NCBI GenBank assembly: GCA_040954595.2
Contig: CM082597.2
Coordinates: 434,001 to 498,000 of the forward strand
Source: Balanoglossus misakiensis
Taxonomy: Eukaryota; Hemichordata
Direction of reading: 5' to 3'
Length of the DNA stretch: 64,000 bases
Shown here: positions 23,708 to 37,397 of the stretch, piece by piece
How positions within the stretch are numbered: position 1 is the stretch's first letter
Layout: every line of letters starts with the position of its first letter
The notes under the pieces: model-generated
Told to the model about the DNA's origin: nothing
The model's input: the letters and a program-made list of their open reading frames with translations, nothing else
Database searches by the model: none
Program-made: the position numbers and the translations under genes

Positions 23708-26700
23708 AAAAGCTTTATTCCAACAATTCTACTAAGAGATCAAAGTAAAAAACATATTCCTTCAAATTGATATGAAACTCAATACTTTATTTCATATTGT
23801 TCCACCATGAATCCAACAGAAACGCATGATGTGGACATGATGTATAGTGAACACAATTTGAAAACAAAACAGGTAGAAAAAGGATTAAGTATCTCGCATT
23901 AATTCAAATAGAGAAGACATTAGTGTCTGATATTCCGAAGTTTGTCTAATGACACTCAAGGGGCATTGTGTATAGCACTCATTCATTGTGTTCTGCTTGG
24001 CATAAAAGTCGCCAAATCGAACAACGGAGAAGAACAAAAATATTAATGCACAGCTGTCTGCAAAATTCCCTTGATAGTTTGTTCATTACTCTGTAAAAAT
24101 TCCATCAGACCCAGCTTCTCTTTAGTCTCTGATGGCATGCATATTAAAACATATGATATCAAATATACACAGTGACATCCACTCACTCTGATATGCAAAT
24201 ATGGGTCAAAGGTCACGTTGGTGTCTCTCAGTGAGACATGATGCACTGTTTCACATATTAGTGATAATGTATCATATGCAGGGCTAACCATTTTCTGAAC
24301 AAAATATTTTACAGAGTATTTACAGACACTGAATGTCATTTACAATCAGAAAAAGTAGAAGCGGTAATACCAGTACCAAACAAGAACTAGTTTTGTTGCG
24401 TCAGCTTAAACCGAATTTGGTTTGTGATTTGTACCTTAAAAGTTAGAATATTATTGCACAAACAGAGCTGATAATCTACAAAACTGTTTGAAAAATACTA
24501 TGCAATCTTGAAGTTTTACATGTATGTGGTCCAAATTTTAAAGCCATTTGTTCAAAGACAAATAGTATATTTTCTGAACAGTAGTGTTCCATATGAGCAA
24601 TTTGCGCATGCATGTATATTCATCGACGTTTCTGTTTGTTTTTGTACAGTAGAAATATATAAGCCTTGCGACTAAAACTGTATTTAGGTATTTGAACAGG
24701 AAAACCACAACACATGCAATTCCACACGTTCAACTAACAGACTTCAATTGCATTGTAACAGTCACAGCTCCACTGATTACCATAAATTACTATGACCTTT
24801 GATCTGAACACTGCCCAGTTAAGTGGCAGATAGGAGCTTTCTGCTGCATCTATGTCAATTCATGAGAGAGGTTAGAGACAGGTCATCAGTGCTGTTAATT
24901 CATCAACTCTTTGCTATTCAAAGTCTTCTTAGTCAGAAGAACCTTTATTGCAGAATCCCGTTCTACCGACACACCATATCTTCGACGAAAATTTTTGAAT
25001 ACCAAATCTTGTTGAATACCAAGGATTTTTTAAATCAGTTTTGTTGAGTTTGAACTATTAAATAGACTAATTATCTTTAAAATTACCTGAGGACATTGTT
25101 TCTTGTCCAAAAGAAATACTCAAATATCAAAGCAAACATACAATACAATTACAATTCAAATCAGATATTAGAAAGATTTAAATCTGAGTGAGTATCCCAA
25201 ATGCACCTTGGCAATCTCGAACTCTATCAACCTGTAGTCGATTACAGAACAGACTGTTCAGATACTATCAATATTTCACTACTTTAATTTGTAGCTTTCG
25301 ACTTGTCAGTTGTGATGTCACATCATGCATGTAATTCTTGTGTTTCTTTGATTACCAATGGTAGCCATTCATTGCCTATGCAGGAAATTACATAGATTAC
25401 TACGCCAGACTTCAATCCCAACTCAATATTCTCCTGACCGGACTTTCTATCCTTCAATTTTTTATCCTTCCTGTGTTTTTTTAAAGAGTCAATTAATGTC
25501 TCCTGTGATATTGTCACAGTATTCACTCACTTTGTGAGAATTCAACTCACAGGTGTCTTTGCAGAACCAGTTGTATTAGAATGTTTTAATACTATAGGGA
25601 TATTCACATAATATAGCCATGTATGTGTCTAGGGCGCGGTGAGTGATGTTTTTGACGATGACTGTATTATCGTGTCAAAACAGTGAACCTATTAACTTTG
25701 CAATTAAAAGAATACCTGAAACTGAACCTTTGAACCAAATGAGTTCTTGTAATGTATGCTAAGTGTGTGCGAATGAGTATTAGACGTTGTGAGGACAATT
25801 CAGTTCTGGCTGATTTCTCTTAAAATTCTTTAAGAGTAAAGACCTTGATTCCAACCTATCACGAATCACACAGCATGATCGACATACAAAGTTGGTGTAA
25901 TGGTTTTCACATCACGTCCAGCTTCATCAGATCTGTTTGTTAGCAATGCTACAGAGATTCAGAGCCTACGGAAAGGAACAATCAGCGAACAGCATGTTGA
26001 CTGACTGGGATTTCTGATTGAGAAATGCTGTAAGATTGTGGACTAATTAAATGAAGACTGCCTACAAACACAAGGCAAGACCACGCTAATGCATCGGTCA
26101 CCCAGAACAGGGCATATCCCAAGGACATGTCACGCATACATACAATGTTATACTCTCTATTTGTACAGCTTCATACACTACAGCCAATGCAACACAAAAT
26201 ACATTAAAACTACACTCCAAATCCTTTTAAAGGTGCAATAACACATTTCCCTTATGGTTTTAGATCAATAAAACAGTGTTTGTGTGCTATCAAGTTGTGT
26301 TATACCGTATTTCTACAAACTTTGGTATTTCAATACCTTATGTTTGTTCAAGGCAAAACAAGATAAAGTTACACCAGAGTTTTAAACAACACACTCAGGT
26401 GAGTTTAAGTCTTTTACTCCAAACTCAACATTGATAATTCATGGTGTACAATCTATGTGGATGTCATAACATCGCCTTGTGGGGTTAAGAAATTAAGGAT
26501 TCTAATTAATGAACAAAATATCATGTAAAGTTATATTTTCCATGGTGTTATTTGCTGGTGAACATTGGAGATTTAGGTATGTTTCGTGTTGGGCCGTAAA
26601 TGTATATAACTTTTAAAATGTCAAGTTCTTACACTGTTGAAGGTGGAGATATATTTATAACTGCATGGACATGTTTAAGAGACATGAGTTGATTGGATAA

Positions 26701-28451
26701 TCTAAAGCTGAAACTAAACAATTGATTTGTAAAACAGTCAGTCTAAGAGTGACACTTTAAGTAGCAATTTAGATTTATCTTGATCAGGTCAAGTCATGAA
26801 TGATAAGAATGTCTCCAATTCTGAGTCTCACTTCAAACTGTTACAATGTCAAAACTCAATCACATTAATCAATTCAATTGTTTCATTTTATCAATGAGTT
26901 GTGTTGAACAATACTTCTTCTGAGTCCTAACTGTCTAATGCTAAGCAATTTGCTGCCCTACGTTTCACAATTGAGTACTACTATATGCACTCCATGTATC
27001 TGCAAATTTCCAATATGTAGATATAAAACTGTATTAAAAGGAACATTAATTCAAAATATGCAAAATAGGATGATATCCAACAGACAATTGCCCTGTGAAT
27101 ATGCCCTCTATTCTCTTTTCACTTTGTTACAAAATCTTTTAAACCAAAATGTATCTTTCATTATATGTAAATTATCAGATCAGGATGATAATTTGTTGGT
27201 TGAAATTCTTAACCATAGACTTATCCAGGGTCCCTGTTAAACGCACTGACTCATAGTGCCATCATGCTGTTACATTTATGCAAATTAGGCACATAACATG
27301 GCGAGGTGACTGTTATTCACTTGGGATTTCCCTCAAAACTAGAAACTCTTAATGAATGGTGAAATTATAGTAGGTGGGTACTCTGATCCAGGATTACATA
27401 TTAACCCTTTCAAATCTCATCAAGTTTGCACTCTACACTGAAATAAACTGGCAGGGCCACAAGTACTAACCCTTTTATATCAATTTCATTTTATTTCTGT
27501 AAACCACATACTCATACTGCTTACGTGCATGCGCTACTGGTACAGAAAGAAAATAGTTTATAGGGCTGTGGGAAATACTAACGCCAAATAATTTCTCAGA
27601 ACTGCAAATCTGATTTTCTGATTTGGCAATTCAACCTCGACTATTATCACACCTTGGCACACAATATCTGACACTAACAGATGTCTTACAAGGTTTATCA
27701 TTGACTGATTTTGCACAGCTGAAATTATCAAGCATTCTCGTTTATCCAGTACCTACATTACGTCAGTCCGTAAAATTATCATAATATCCATAATTCCTTG
27801 TAAAAAAATGTTCAACATAGTTTTTCCATGATATGTCTGTTACAATTAAATCACTCGGTTATTAAGCCATAGATAGCTAATTCCAAACACAGACTCTGTG
27901 AAAAAGATTGCACTGATCAACCACCAAACTACGCAACTAATGAGAATATCATTGTTTCTGCTGCCTGGGGATATTTGGATTCGTTGTTTCCTTTGTGAGT
28001 TCTCCATCACTGCTGTGGTTAACCCTGCATGATCTCAGCAGTTCCCTGGAGCAATGGCTAAGCCATGCCGTCCATCCCTTCGATTGACGCAATTCCCCAC
28101 TTTACTTTCGGTGGATTCTCCCACAAATTTATTTTTTATTTTTTTTGCTGGAGATACTCAAGTGTCTGGCTCAAGTGATCAGTCATCAAAAATGGCAAGT
28201 CCGGTCGTCTTGGTTGTTCAATCTGAACATTCCTACCATAATTTTCTCAAGAACAGAAGAACAGCTAAAAAGATGCCTTTTCAAACACTTGGTTCTCTAA
28301 AAACATTGTGTATTGCTTTCATTACAAGTTTTAGTGTACAGTTATTTTACATAGAAACTTTAAGTATCTCTCTGTGTGAGGTACTGGCATACAAAACCTT
28401 GCCTACCATATCTCATTGATATTCCAACTATATAATCACCATTCTATTTGA
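23708..28451. other. non-coding stretch, no gene seen
   Basis: AT-rich DNA. A CTCAG|GTGAGT donor at 26399 follows only a 46-nt open segment with a mediocre acceptor. TTAACCCTTTCA at 27411 resembles one MITE terminus, but no partner end is found. Frames at 26938-27240 and 28054-28419 look like chance. Confidence 0.5.
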
Positions 28452-28535
28452 CTCAAGGCATATACCGGTACATACTATCCCTCCACATTTGATGGTTTTG
28501 ATGTTCGGCTTATATACACCAAGAGGTGTATCTAG
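28452..28535 (+). repeat. dispersed repeat family 2, copy 2
   Basis: An 84-bp segment, from CTCAAGGCATATACCGG to GGTGTATCTAG, collinear with 23623-23707. The best conserved block is GATGGTTTTGAT followed by CTTATATACACC. Flanking DNA is unrelated. There is no coding content. Confidence 0.7.
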
Positions 28536-29487
28536 TTTTCTGTATCCAATTACTAGAGCCCCCTATTCCCATAAGTGTGTTGATATCTGGAGGTAACCAA
28601 GAGTATCATACATCATTTCAATCAGTTCTCTGTCTATGTACGCACCAGCTCCAGGCTTCACTCCAAGTTATAATTACATGGAAGGGTATATTTTCAACCA
28701 ATTGAAGAGGTAATATTTGCAGAATAAAATTCGGTTCACCTATTCACTGATACAGAAAAACAGCCCTACATACAAGGTGCCTCAGAGGTAAATGATTTTG
28801 GAAAATAGCCCTCACCCTGGTTTACCATCTCTATCAAGGGAGATGACCCAGGTCACAAGGGTAACTTGACGACTGCATCAACTTAGCTAATCAAATTTTG
28901 TGTTACTTGTACGATTGTAACTGAGAACCTGCACTACTTCTTCAGTGTCTTAGCTGTCTGTCTGGCATGCTGTCTGCACTTTTAGTATTCTACAGCAAAC
29001 CCTTCATTGAGGATTGCAATCAACTTCTTCAATAGATGGATCTGATGAAATGCTGTCACATCCACTACCCACGCATCACATTAACGTCAACTGCATTTAA
29101 TCACCCAGTCAATTCCTAACAGTTCTGAGTGTTATCTCACATACAAATTCTCTCAAAATTTCTCACAATTAGTAATTCAGAATCCTTTAGAATTAAACAT
29201 TTTAACAGGCGCACAACCAAGCAATAGTCTGAACCCTTACGAGTAGCATGGATTAATATGAAGACTCAAAATTATTCAGTATAAAACGATATTCCTTCAT
29301 GTATGGGTATTTTCTGTGTACTATTTATCTCAGCTTGCATCTAATGTATGAATCTAGGTGCGTCCCACTCAGTTATTGCTAGTGTGAGAAAAAATCTTCC
29401 TTCACTTTGAAGAAAACTTTCAGACTGATGGGCTGTGCCAAATACTAAGCAAGACGGTGATCTCTAATAGAAGATGCACCGTCTAAT

Positions 29488-29583
29488 TTCTGTCTTATCA
29501 GATAGGAAGTTACCGGGAGTTACCGGCGGTAAATGGCTCATAGAATGTCTCAAAGGAAAACCGCCGGTGATAAAACAACAGAA
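29488..29583. repeat. imperfect inverted repeat with GC-rich core
   Basis: ACCGGCGGT (29522-29530) faces ACCGCCGGT (29560-29568), a perfect 9-bp inverted pair in AT-rich DNA. Outside it, ATTTCTGTCTTATC on the left pairs with GATAAAACAACAGAAAT on the right, if ~21 extra bases on the left side are skipped. It could be a worn foldback or MITE. Confidence 0.5.
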
Positions 29584-32228
29584 ATAGCAGACACCAACCA
29601 TAAAATATTGATGATGTGCACAACAACTGAAGTGAGGCCAAAGTGAACTCCATTTAACTCATTTTGGATATGCTTCAGAGAAGCCCTTATTTCTCAGTTA
29701 CATTCAGTCGTGGTCGTACCATGTTTTGATTAACTTCGCTTCAAAGATGAGATGTGGTACATGTATTTGAAAACAAGTACCCCATGATTCACAAAATTAC
29801 CAACAATCAATTTTCCTGACTATTACATTAAACATCTGATCAATCCTAAATTACTATTACCATGGTTCCTTAGGCGAATACAACACACAAATACTGCACA
29901 CAAATATGGTACATCATTGACGTAGGATGACTTTGTATGACGCAAGAACATATTATGTTTTTGTACTTAAGCCAAACAAATTATTAAAATAGTGAAATAG
30001 TCATATTTTTCATTTCTCAAAATAGTAGAGACAAATATCAGACCAATGTTGCAAGACTATACATGTATAATGTAAGTCTGTCTATAAGTAGCGGGCATGA
30101 ACCATCTGATTTCATTACAATCACTGTCTTCAAGTACTTATTATTCATCACAGTCACATGTCCATGGCTGGCCAAGTCACAGTAGAAGCCGTCTTCTCAA
30201 GCTGACAGTAATCAATATTCAAGACCGACACAGTGGCTTCCCTGCCTGACATAAATTATCCATTTTTTGTCAAAGACAATAAATTTCCATTTCCTTGTCA
30301 AGTCATCAGGGTATTCACTTGCAAAATAAGGCCGGCAAGCTGGAAACAGTTTGAATTGTATGCTGGAAACGTCTGCAATTGCATTTCCTTCAAGGTGGCC
30401 CAGCTGAATGTCTAATGGTGTCTCAAGTCATGCCCTGTATATTCAGACTGTCAGCTCAAAATTGCCAGAGAACTCCCTACCACTACTTAAAACAGCCAAA
30501 ATTCTTCCTATACAATGAAGATAAATTCAGACACAATACATCTAGATTTCAGTACAATTTTGTTTACTTTGATATTTACTGAATGTAATTTTATATCATC
30601 TGCAGAATTTTACTGCTTATGTCCATCTTGTCAAATGTGGCTTTTCATTCTTTCAAGAATGTGCTACATTGTAACCTGCATATATGTCACATGATTGCTA
30701 TTGACCAACCAAGTGAATGTTCACAATTATTAATAAACCAAATAATGAGATTATTGAAGCAGCTGTAGTTTGTCAGGTGTTGAATTATAAGGCAACCATC
30801 CAATGAATGAAATGACAATTAGTTTCATTGATGGAAAGAAGGAGTACAGTGGCTTCTTACAGTGACATTAATTGATAGCAATGCTAGACCTGTTGACAAC
30901 TATTATCTGTCCTCAATTGAAGACACACACGGACGCAGAATGAATGTCAGAGGAAATAGATACAAAAAGAGTTAAGACAAATGAAATAGATACAATAAGA
31001 CAACAGAATAATGGAGATAAAACGCTGCTACACAAAATCTCAGATGAGGCAAGGAACTTGTTGACACAATGCAATGGAATGTACTGTCCATATGGTGTAC
31101 CCGATCGAAAAGAAGCCTGTTGTGCCCAATTAAGTGAATAATATTGTTACCGTTCCACGTACATGCCATCACAGAGCAGACTTACTGGCCCCAACTCGTC
31201 CTCTCTTCATGAATTTTCAATGAATTGATGCTAAGGGCAAGCGATCTTTTTGTTTGAAGTCCATCTTACGCACAGCCACTTTCACCATCAATTGTAACAC
31301 ACTAAGACATGTGTATTGCATTCTCTGCCAGAATTTTCCATGAAAAGAACGAACACAATGGAGATCACACCTTAAGCTAATCGTTTCAATACAGCTTTAT
31401 TTCACTGATATTAATACGACTTTTAACCAATTCAGAACCCTGCATTTCTGCATAATGTGTCCTCAATTTTCAAATAATATTTGTTTGAGTATTGTATTTG
31501 TTAAATGTATTTATTTTGTAATTCCACTCTATGTAATTGTTTCAGAGGTCAATGATTCAATATTTGATCACAGTGAAAAAATGGGATTAAATATCCTTCT
31601 AATTCCAGGGCACAGCATTGATTTAAACCTTTATTAAAACTGACATTCAAACGCAATGGAAACTTTTCAACGATGTATTCCCAAGGGTTGTGAAATGTTT
31701 GGATATAAAAATCTCAGAAACTGCTCTTTTTATCTATTGTTATGCTATATCTAAAGCTCACATTTCCTATTTATCATATTTTCTCTAACAATGGCTGCAA
31801 AGAAACGCGATGGCGTAGCAAGAGTCCAATGACTTGTGCATGCCATTTCTCATTTTCACCGTTTTCTATTCTACTTCTTGCTAATGGACACCTAGATAGC
31901 CAGCCAGAGAAAGAATCCTTTGATTTCTCTTGAAGCAATTCACAATCATCTTGCCATCATCTTCGTCGATTCAACATTACTTTGCATCAAGAAAGTCAAC
32001 ATCTTTTCACAATTTTCACCCCAAATCACTTCCCTCAGGAAGGCTGGTAACATAGCAACAGGCCTTTAGTACGACAGAAAGGGTCTGCATAATCATTGTA
32101 GGCAAAGACGTTTTACTTCTAAAGGTGTCTTATATGGAAACAGTCCACATTCATAATCCATCATGTATTTTTTCAAATTCCAAAGATGTTATGATAAGTG
32201 ACACTAACAACATCCCATGATAAGCATG

Positions 32229-32242
32229 GTAACCATGGCAAC
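32229..32242. promoter_or_regulatory. X-box-like palindrome
   Basis: GTAACCATGGCAAC fits both RFX half-sites (GTNRCC and RGYAAC) with an AT centre. It lies in otherwise featureless DNA. Confidence 0.35.
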
Positions 32243-34292
32243 ATCATTTTTGTCTTTGAAACTCAACAAACACTTGGGATGAACAGTAACTCTTACTTGG
32301 AAATACACTGCGAAGGACACAATGACATATTTCAAGACACAAATGCATTATCTGTTAGCGTGACATGTGAATACCATTAAAACCTGAAGACATTTCATAT
32401 TTACGACTTAAAATCACATTTACGGACACTGTAAATACAGCACGCCTGAAAATATTTCTGTGACCACACCCAATCAATATTTAAGTAGCAGGTATTCTAG
32501 ATTTGCATCCACTTGATTCATTGATTAGTAATTAATATTCAATTATTTGATTACAGCATGACAGTGTCAAAGTTAATGTTCTTGTCAGTAAAAATACTAT
32601 TTATTTTTGACTGAGAGCGATTCTATTGGTTTGTCCTATTACTGTCAAAATTTGTACAGTATCAATCATTTTTCCCTAAACACACAAGGTCAATTCACAT
32701 ATACTAAGATATTAATTTCATCACAGTAAGATAATAGGGTTCATTATTCATTACAGTGACTTGATGTAAATATATGCAGATTAATGCAATTACAAATTCA
32801 CTCCAGAAACTTGATAACATGTATGAAATCATCTGAAATGTAACACATACCAACAAACTGAGATCAGTTTGTGAAAATTAAATTTACTAAGCCAGTTTAT
32901 ATCATTTTGATATTTTAGCAAATTATTCTGTTGTTTTATTGCATCAAATGTTGAATATTCAAATAGTTAGTTAAGAAAGGCAATTTGAATGTACAATTGA
33001 TTGAAAACAGCGTCAATATGACATGTTTTTGTTATATAAGTAATCTTGAGTGCCGATTTACGAAGGAATAAGAAAGTTAAAAGGGGATTGCAATTACAAG
33101 ACGATGATGGCAGGGTAGGGAAATAAGAAGCTTAATAGTGTGTGACTATCGAAATGACATCATTTAGGTATTTGTTTTCAGGTAAACTAACACTGACGTG
33201 TGAAGACATAGAGGCAATGAAACAGCCACATCCCTGGCTTAGCACGACAGGGCACACCTTGGCTTGCTTAATTGCTTAAATAACACTTATTACTCTGCCC
33301 TCTGTGGAGTTCTTGGAAAATTGGTTTAAAACCTGTCTTTGTTTTTGCATGAATGTCAGTGGGAATTCGATAATTTAATAGACAAATCCAAACAAGCAGT
33401 TGTGTTTTATATCTTGACATCCAAAGAAATGGGAAAAATCATTATAATAATAGACTTATAAAATATTTCAATGTTGTTATTGGTGATGTTGAACTGAAGT
33501 ACAGATGACATGACGAAAATGATAAACAGCATATAACGACACATTTTACGATTCTCGGCAGAGATACTTGAATGCTATGAATACTAATGAAGTCCTAATT
33601 GGTTAAATTTAGATACAAAATGGCAAAAAATAGGATCAAAAAGTGAGGAATATGTAACAAAATAGTCAGAATGCTACTGTGCGTTGCATAAAGAAGGAAT
33701 TAATATTCTGGGATGATAAAAATGCAGAGTAGCACGAAGATGGAGATGCCCTGTTCTTGAAGGGTCTCCGTAAATATACAGTATCTTACTTTAAGAGAGA
33801 TAAGATCATGAGTGAATTAAATAGCGCTTATTTTAAAGATGGATCATATTTTCAATGGAATTATATTAGAATGCCACTGTACAATATTATTGGTTGAAGA
33901 TTCATCCATAGATTTTTAAGAAATAGACAAGTCATCTCGCAGCCTGCATCACATAATGGAGATGATGCTCCTCTTACCTTGAGATGCTGACCAAGACGTT
34001 TCGACAATCCTACGATTTTCACAACATCTGAAGTTTCAAACCATATACCTCTCCTCTCTACCAAATACAGCTTCTGGAAACGTCAATCAAACATGAGATG
34101 ACAATTACTATGCAGTCTACGCCGATCGCTGATAAGAATACACTTTGATGATTCGTTTTTTTAGTCAATCACCGATAAGCTCCCTTAGCCTACTGGAAAT
34201 TGAATATCTCTAGGGTACGCTGTAGCGCTATGCGCGGCCACAACCCAATTGTTGCAACTGAGACCCCCAAGTTGCTTTCTTATAGCACAAAT

Positions 34293-34543
34293 GGATACAT
34301 ATTAGTTTGAATTTAACAAAAATGTTGCTATAATTTTGATACAATTATAGTTTGATAATGTTTTATCATTTAGTTACATATTAGTTTGAATTTAACAAAA
34401 ATGTTGCAATCATTCAGATACATATTAATTTGAATTTAACAATATTGTTATATCATTTAGATACAGATAAGTTTGAATTTAACACAAATGTTGCAATCAT
34501 TTAGATACAATTTAACACAAATGTTGCAATCATTTAGATACAG
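34293..34543. repeat. ~44-bp minisatellite
   Basis: Units of the form GATACATATTAGTTTGAATT + TAACAAAAATGTTGCAATCATTTA start at about 34294, 34373, 34417, 34460 and 34504. The unit from 34338 is degenerate, and the last full unit lacks ~10 bp. The conserved core is TTTAACACAAATGTTGCAAT. It ends in a partial GATACAG at 34537. Confidence 0.88.
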
Positions 34544-35549
34544 TTTTGAAATTAACCAATCAGTTTAGTATTCACAACATTTCACTCACTCAGTTAATCA
34601 TTTCTACCATCAATTAAGAAATTAGAAAATTAACACATGCTCAATAATCATGACATTATTCATGAAGTTTCAGTTAATTTCCTGATAACTTCCTGATTTA
34701 ATTAAATCAAAAACCAAAAGTTCTTCCGCATTTATTTTTGGAAAAGTGAAGTTGATTACTCTTAAACAGAATGAGTCACATGACTAGGTTTGATAAATGA
34801 AGCCTTGTGATTGGCTTAAAGATGACTATACCCAATGGCAGGTAACGCTATGGGACTAAGTACCCATGAAATCCAATGGGACAAATGCTCGATTTAAGCA
34901 TGAACAAATTTGCACATCAATTTTGTACTTTATTGTCAAGAAAAAACAAATATCATGCAAATCATGCATTGGCGGAGATAATCCCGAGTCTGAGTCAAAG
35001 GTTATTTGAGATATATGCGTTGACTGGAACTTTTGAAGATAGGACGCGAGTGCAGACATGAAATTTTAATGACTTGTGTAAGCTATTGGTGCTATGAGAG
35101 ACAATTGTATTACATCAAAGTGGTGGGTGTGACTGCTTGTGGTTTGATTGTAGTTCTGATATGAATGGTCACAGACCCTCAGCGACGCTTGGCTGATTTC
35201 AAGTTGAAGATTGTGCAAAATTAGTGATCTGCTCTACAATGTTTGGCATGGTGAAAATAAACCAGGTGTGTGGTTAGAAAATGAATATTGAATATCTTTG
35301 GAAGGAGGCCATGGTTGTTTTGATGGATGGACGTTTATTGCCACAAGATTAGTTGTAACTTTTTTTCTATGTGAAACTAAAATTCTTCTAAAATTCTACA
35401 ATTATAATGATGACCACTTGGCTACCAAGTGCGTCTTTTCAACCTATGACAACCACAAACTGAGATTCATTGTCACTCAGAACAAAGTTCATTCTTAAAT
35501 TCAGTCTGACTCAAACAACTTGTAAAAATTCTTATCCGTACTCCAAACA

Positions 35550-35800
35550 CTGTCTGGGGCTCTTCGATAGAGACTATGTCATACAAGATTCCCTCAAGTA
35601 CTCTATGCTACTTTCATTTACAAAAAAAACTCTCTACTCATGTATGGTTCAACTGTCTGGATCTGTCACTGCTTCAAATGTCTCGAAGTTGAATAGTGGT
35701 AGATGCCCCTCATCTCTAGGGAAACTAAAGCATGCTACACACATCTTAACTTCAACAAGGAGCTCTATGATTCATTCCTACACAAACCAGCAACCATACA
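35550..35800 (+). pseudogene. decayed LINE reverse-transcriptase C-terminal piece
   Basis: The frame through 35550 reads LSGALR at its start and contains LYATF, then MYGSTVW at 35640-35660. This is the signature just after the RT core in CR1/Jockey-type LINE ORF2 proteins. It is interrupted by TAG codons near 35565, 35694 and 35700. A frameshift follows: NVSKLNS, the next expected block (usually NVSKLNxLQKRAAR), is read in another frame at about 35675-35700. A later block, MPLISRE, resumes the first frame at 35703. So the piece carries stops, a frameshift and deletions. It is part of an old insertion; neither end nor a tail is identified. The exact clade is uncertain. Confidence 0.58.
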
Positions 35801-36542
35801 CACAATGAATAATAATAATGTCTCGTTCCATTTTATGAACAATACTCATTATTTTAATCTAAAAAATCATATGATTTTTCCACATTTCAAACATTTTGAT
35901 ATTTGAAATGATTATTTTATAATTATTCTCATTATAAGCTAATTCATTTGAACTTTTTTTTGTATTGCAATGCACTCTGACAATTTGACATTTGACCTTG
36001 ATTTACAAAGTGAAAAAGTATAGCAATCCCAGGCCAGCCGTAATCATTAACTTGCCGTGAACATACTACCATATTATGATCAAAACGTGGGCAAATTATA
36101 AATTTATCAACTACTGGTATTTGTCATACTATGTGATATCTCCTTAGTCTTTTTTAAAGTATTTTATTAATTCTAAATTTAATCTGTTATAAATATTTAG
36201 TTGTTTTCCAAATTTGACATAACATTTTGTTGACACATGTACAGATGTGGTAAGATTCTGTGATAAAACACTTGCATTTTGAGGTAAAAGCTTAAGCTGC
36301 CAACACACACATGAAGTCATAAAACAAAATAAGAAAAGCCTGAGAGATCAGTACACAGTCCAAAGAGGCAAAGATTAGGATCATAAATTTCAACTTTGTT
36401 GATAAATATTGAATGCATATACACAGTATTGGTATGAATGCTTTTAAATTTTTAATAACCCACTTCTGCTCTGTTCCCAAAGTGAGTTTAAATCTTCCAC
36501 AAGTCTCATTAATTCTCATCTAAATCTTCTACAAGTCTCATT

Positions 36543-36630
36543 AAAGGTATACGGTCACCTCTGCAAATTTACCTACAGTTACCATGGCAAATTGAGATCT
36601 AGCCAATCACAGTGGTTGTTCTATCTTCCA
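36543..36630 (+). repeat. dispersed repeat family 3, copy 1
   Basis: GGTCACCTCTGCAAATTTAC, an X-box-like GTTACCATGGCAAA (36578-36591) and AGATCTAGCCAATCACAG follow in the same order as weaker equivalents at 50078-50150 (GTGACTTTGTAAATATAACC, AGTTACTATAG, AGATTTAGCCAATCAGAG). Identity is about 60-65% by eye. It contains an inverted-type CCAAT. Confidence 0.45.
36578..36591. promoter_or_regulatory. X-box-like palindrome in a dispersed repeat
   Basis: GTTACCATGGCAAA differs from an ideal X-box at one terminal base. It sits inside repeat family 3, which suggests that at least some X-box motifs here were spread by repeats. Confidence 0.3.
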
Positions 36631-37397
36631 TTTCTGTACACAGACAGCCGTACGCTTCACAGAAATTGCCCAAGACAATTGCAAGCCGGGAAACGAGTTT
36701 AGTTGGAACTAGCAATCCAGCCATCAACTCCCACATTGATATTCCACACCAGACTCCAGCGAAACATTCCGAAACTCTTCCCATTATTATTCGGAAACCA
36801 CTCTCATTCATATTCAAGACTTATCATAAATCACAGAAGGATTAAAGAGGAGACAAAGATGGTGACCTTTGACATTCGGCATCACCGTGCCAACCAGCGC
36901 ATATCACTGTGCCAACCCGTGCATATACTGTGTTATAATCATTACCTGAATAATGGTCAATTAATAGCCTGTAGTGTTAGTAATTCATGGTTCTTATCCA
37001 AACCGTCTATTTGTTAATGTATGGTTGGAAAGCTATCAGATTCTCCTGTAAAGATTCAAATCTCACATCTTTGATAAATGTGCGATATTATACAAAATAT
37101 ACACCAAGGCTGTTAAATGATAACTTGTATACAGCCTTTAGTTTCCCCTTTGGCTGATAATCATGCAAAACTCCAAACTCTTCTAATTTCTAGTACTCTG
37201 ATAGACTGTTTACAACGTACAGCACATTTACTTTTACTTGCTGTGACTGAAATGACCATAGGAGAATTAAACTTTAATATCAATGTTAATTTGAAGATAA
37301 CAGTTACAACACAAAGCAGATGACAGGTGCTATTTACTACCGTTCGTTTTTCACTAGACGTTCAACTTGACGTCCAAACGAGCCATTTTGTATAAAG

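Larger units (their letters stand above)
28536..34292. other. long non-coding stretch, no gene seen
   Basis: AT-rich DNA with chance-length frames only. It contains an imperfect inverted repeat (29488-29583) and an X-box-like motif (32229-32242), both listed separately. Nothing else is supported. Confidence 0.5.

Noticed and set aside
26384-26404. Donor CTCAG|GTGAGT at 26399
   Set aside because: The only open upstream segment is 46 nt with a poor acceptor.
28054-28419. 121-codon plus-strand ORF
   Set aside because: No recognisable domain, and its length is within chance for six frames of this much DNA.
34294-34543. Possible CRISPR-like array
   Set aside because: Units are contiguous imperfect tandem repeats without unique spacers, in a eukaryotic setting.
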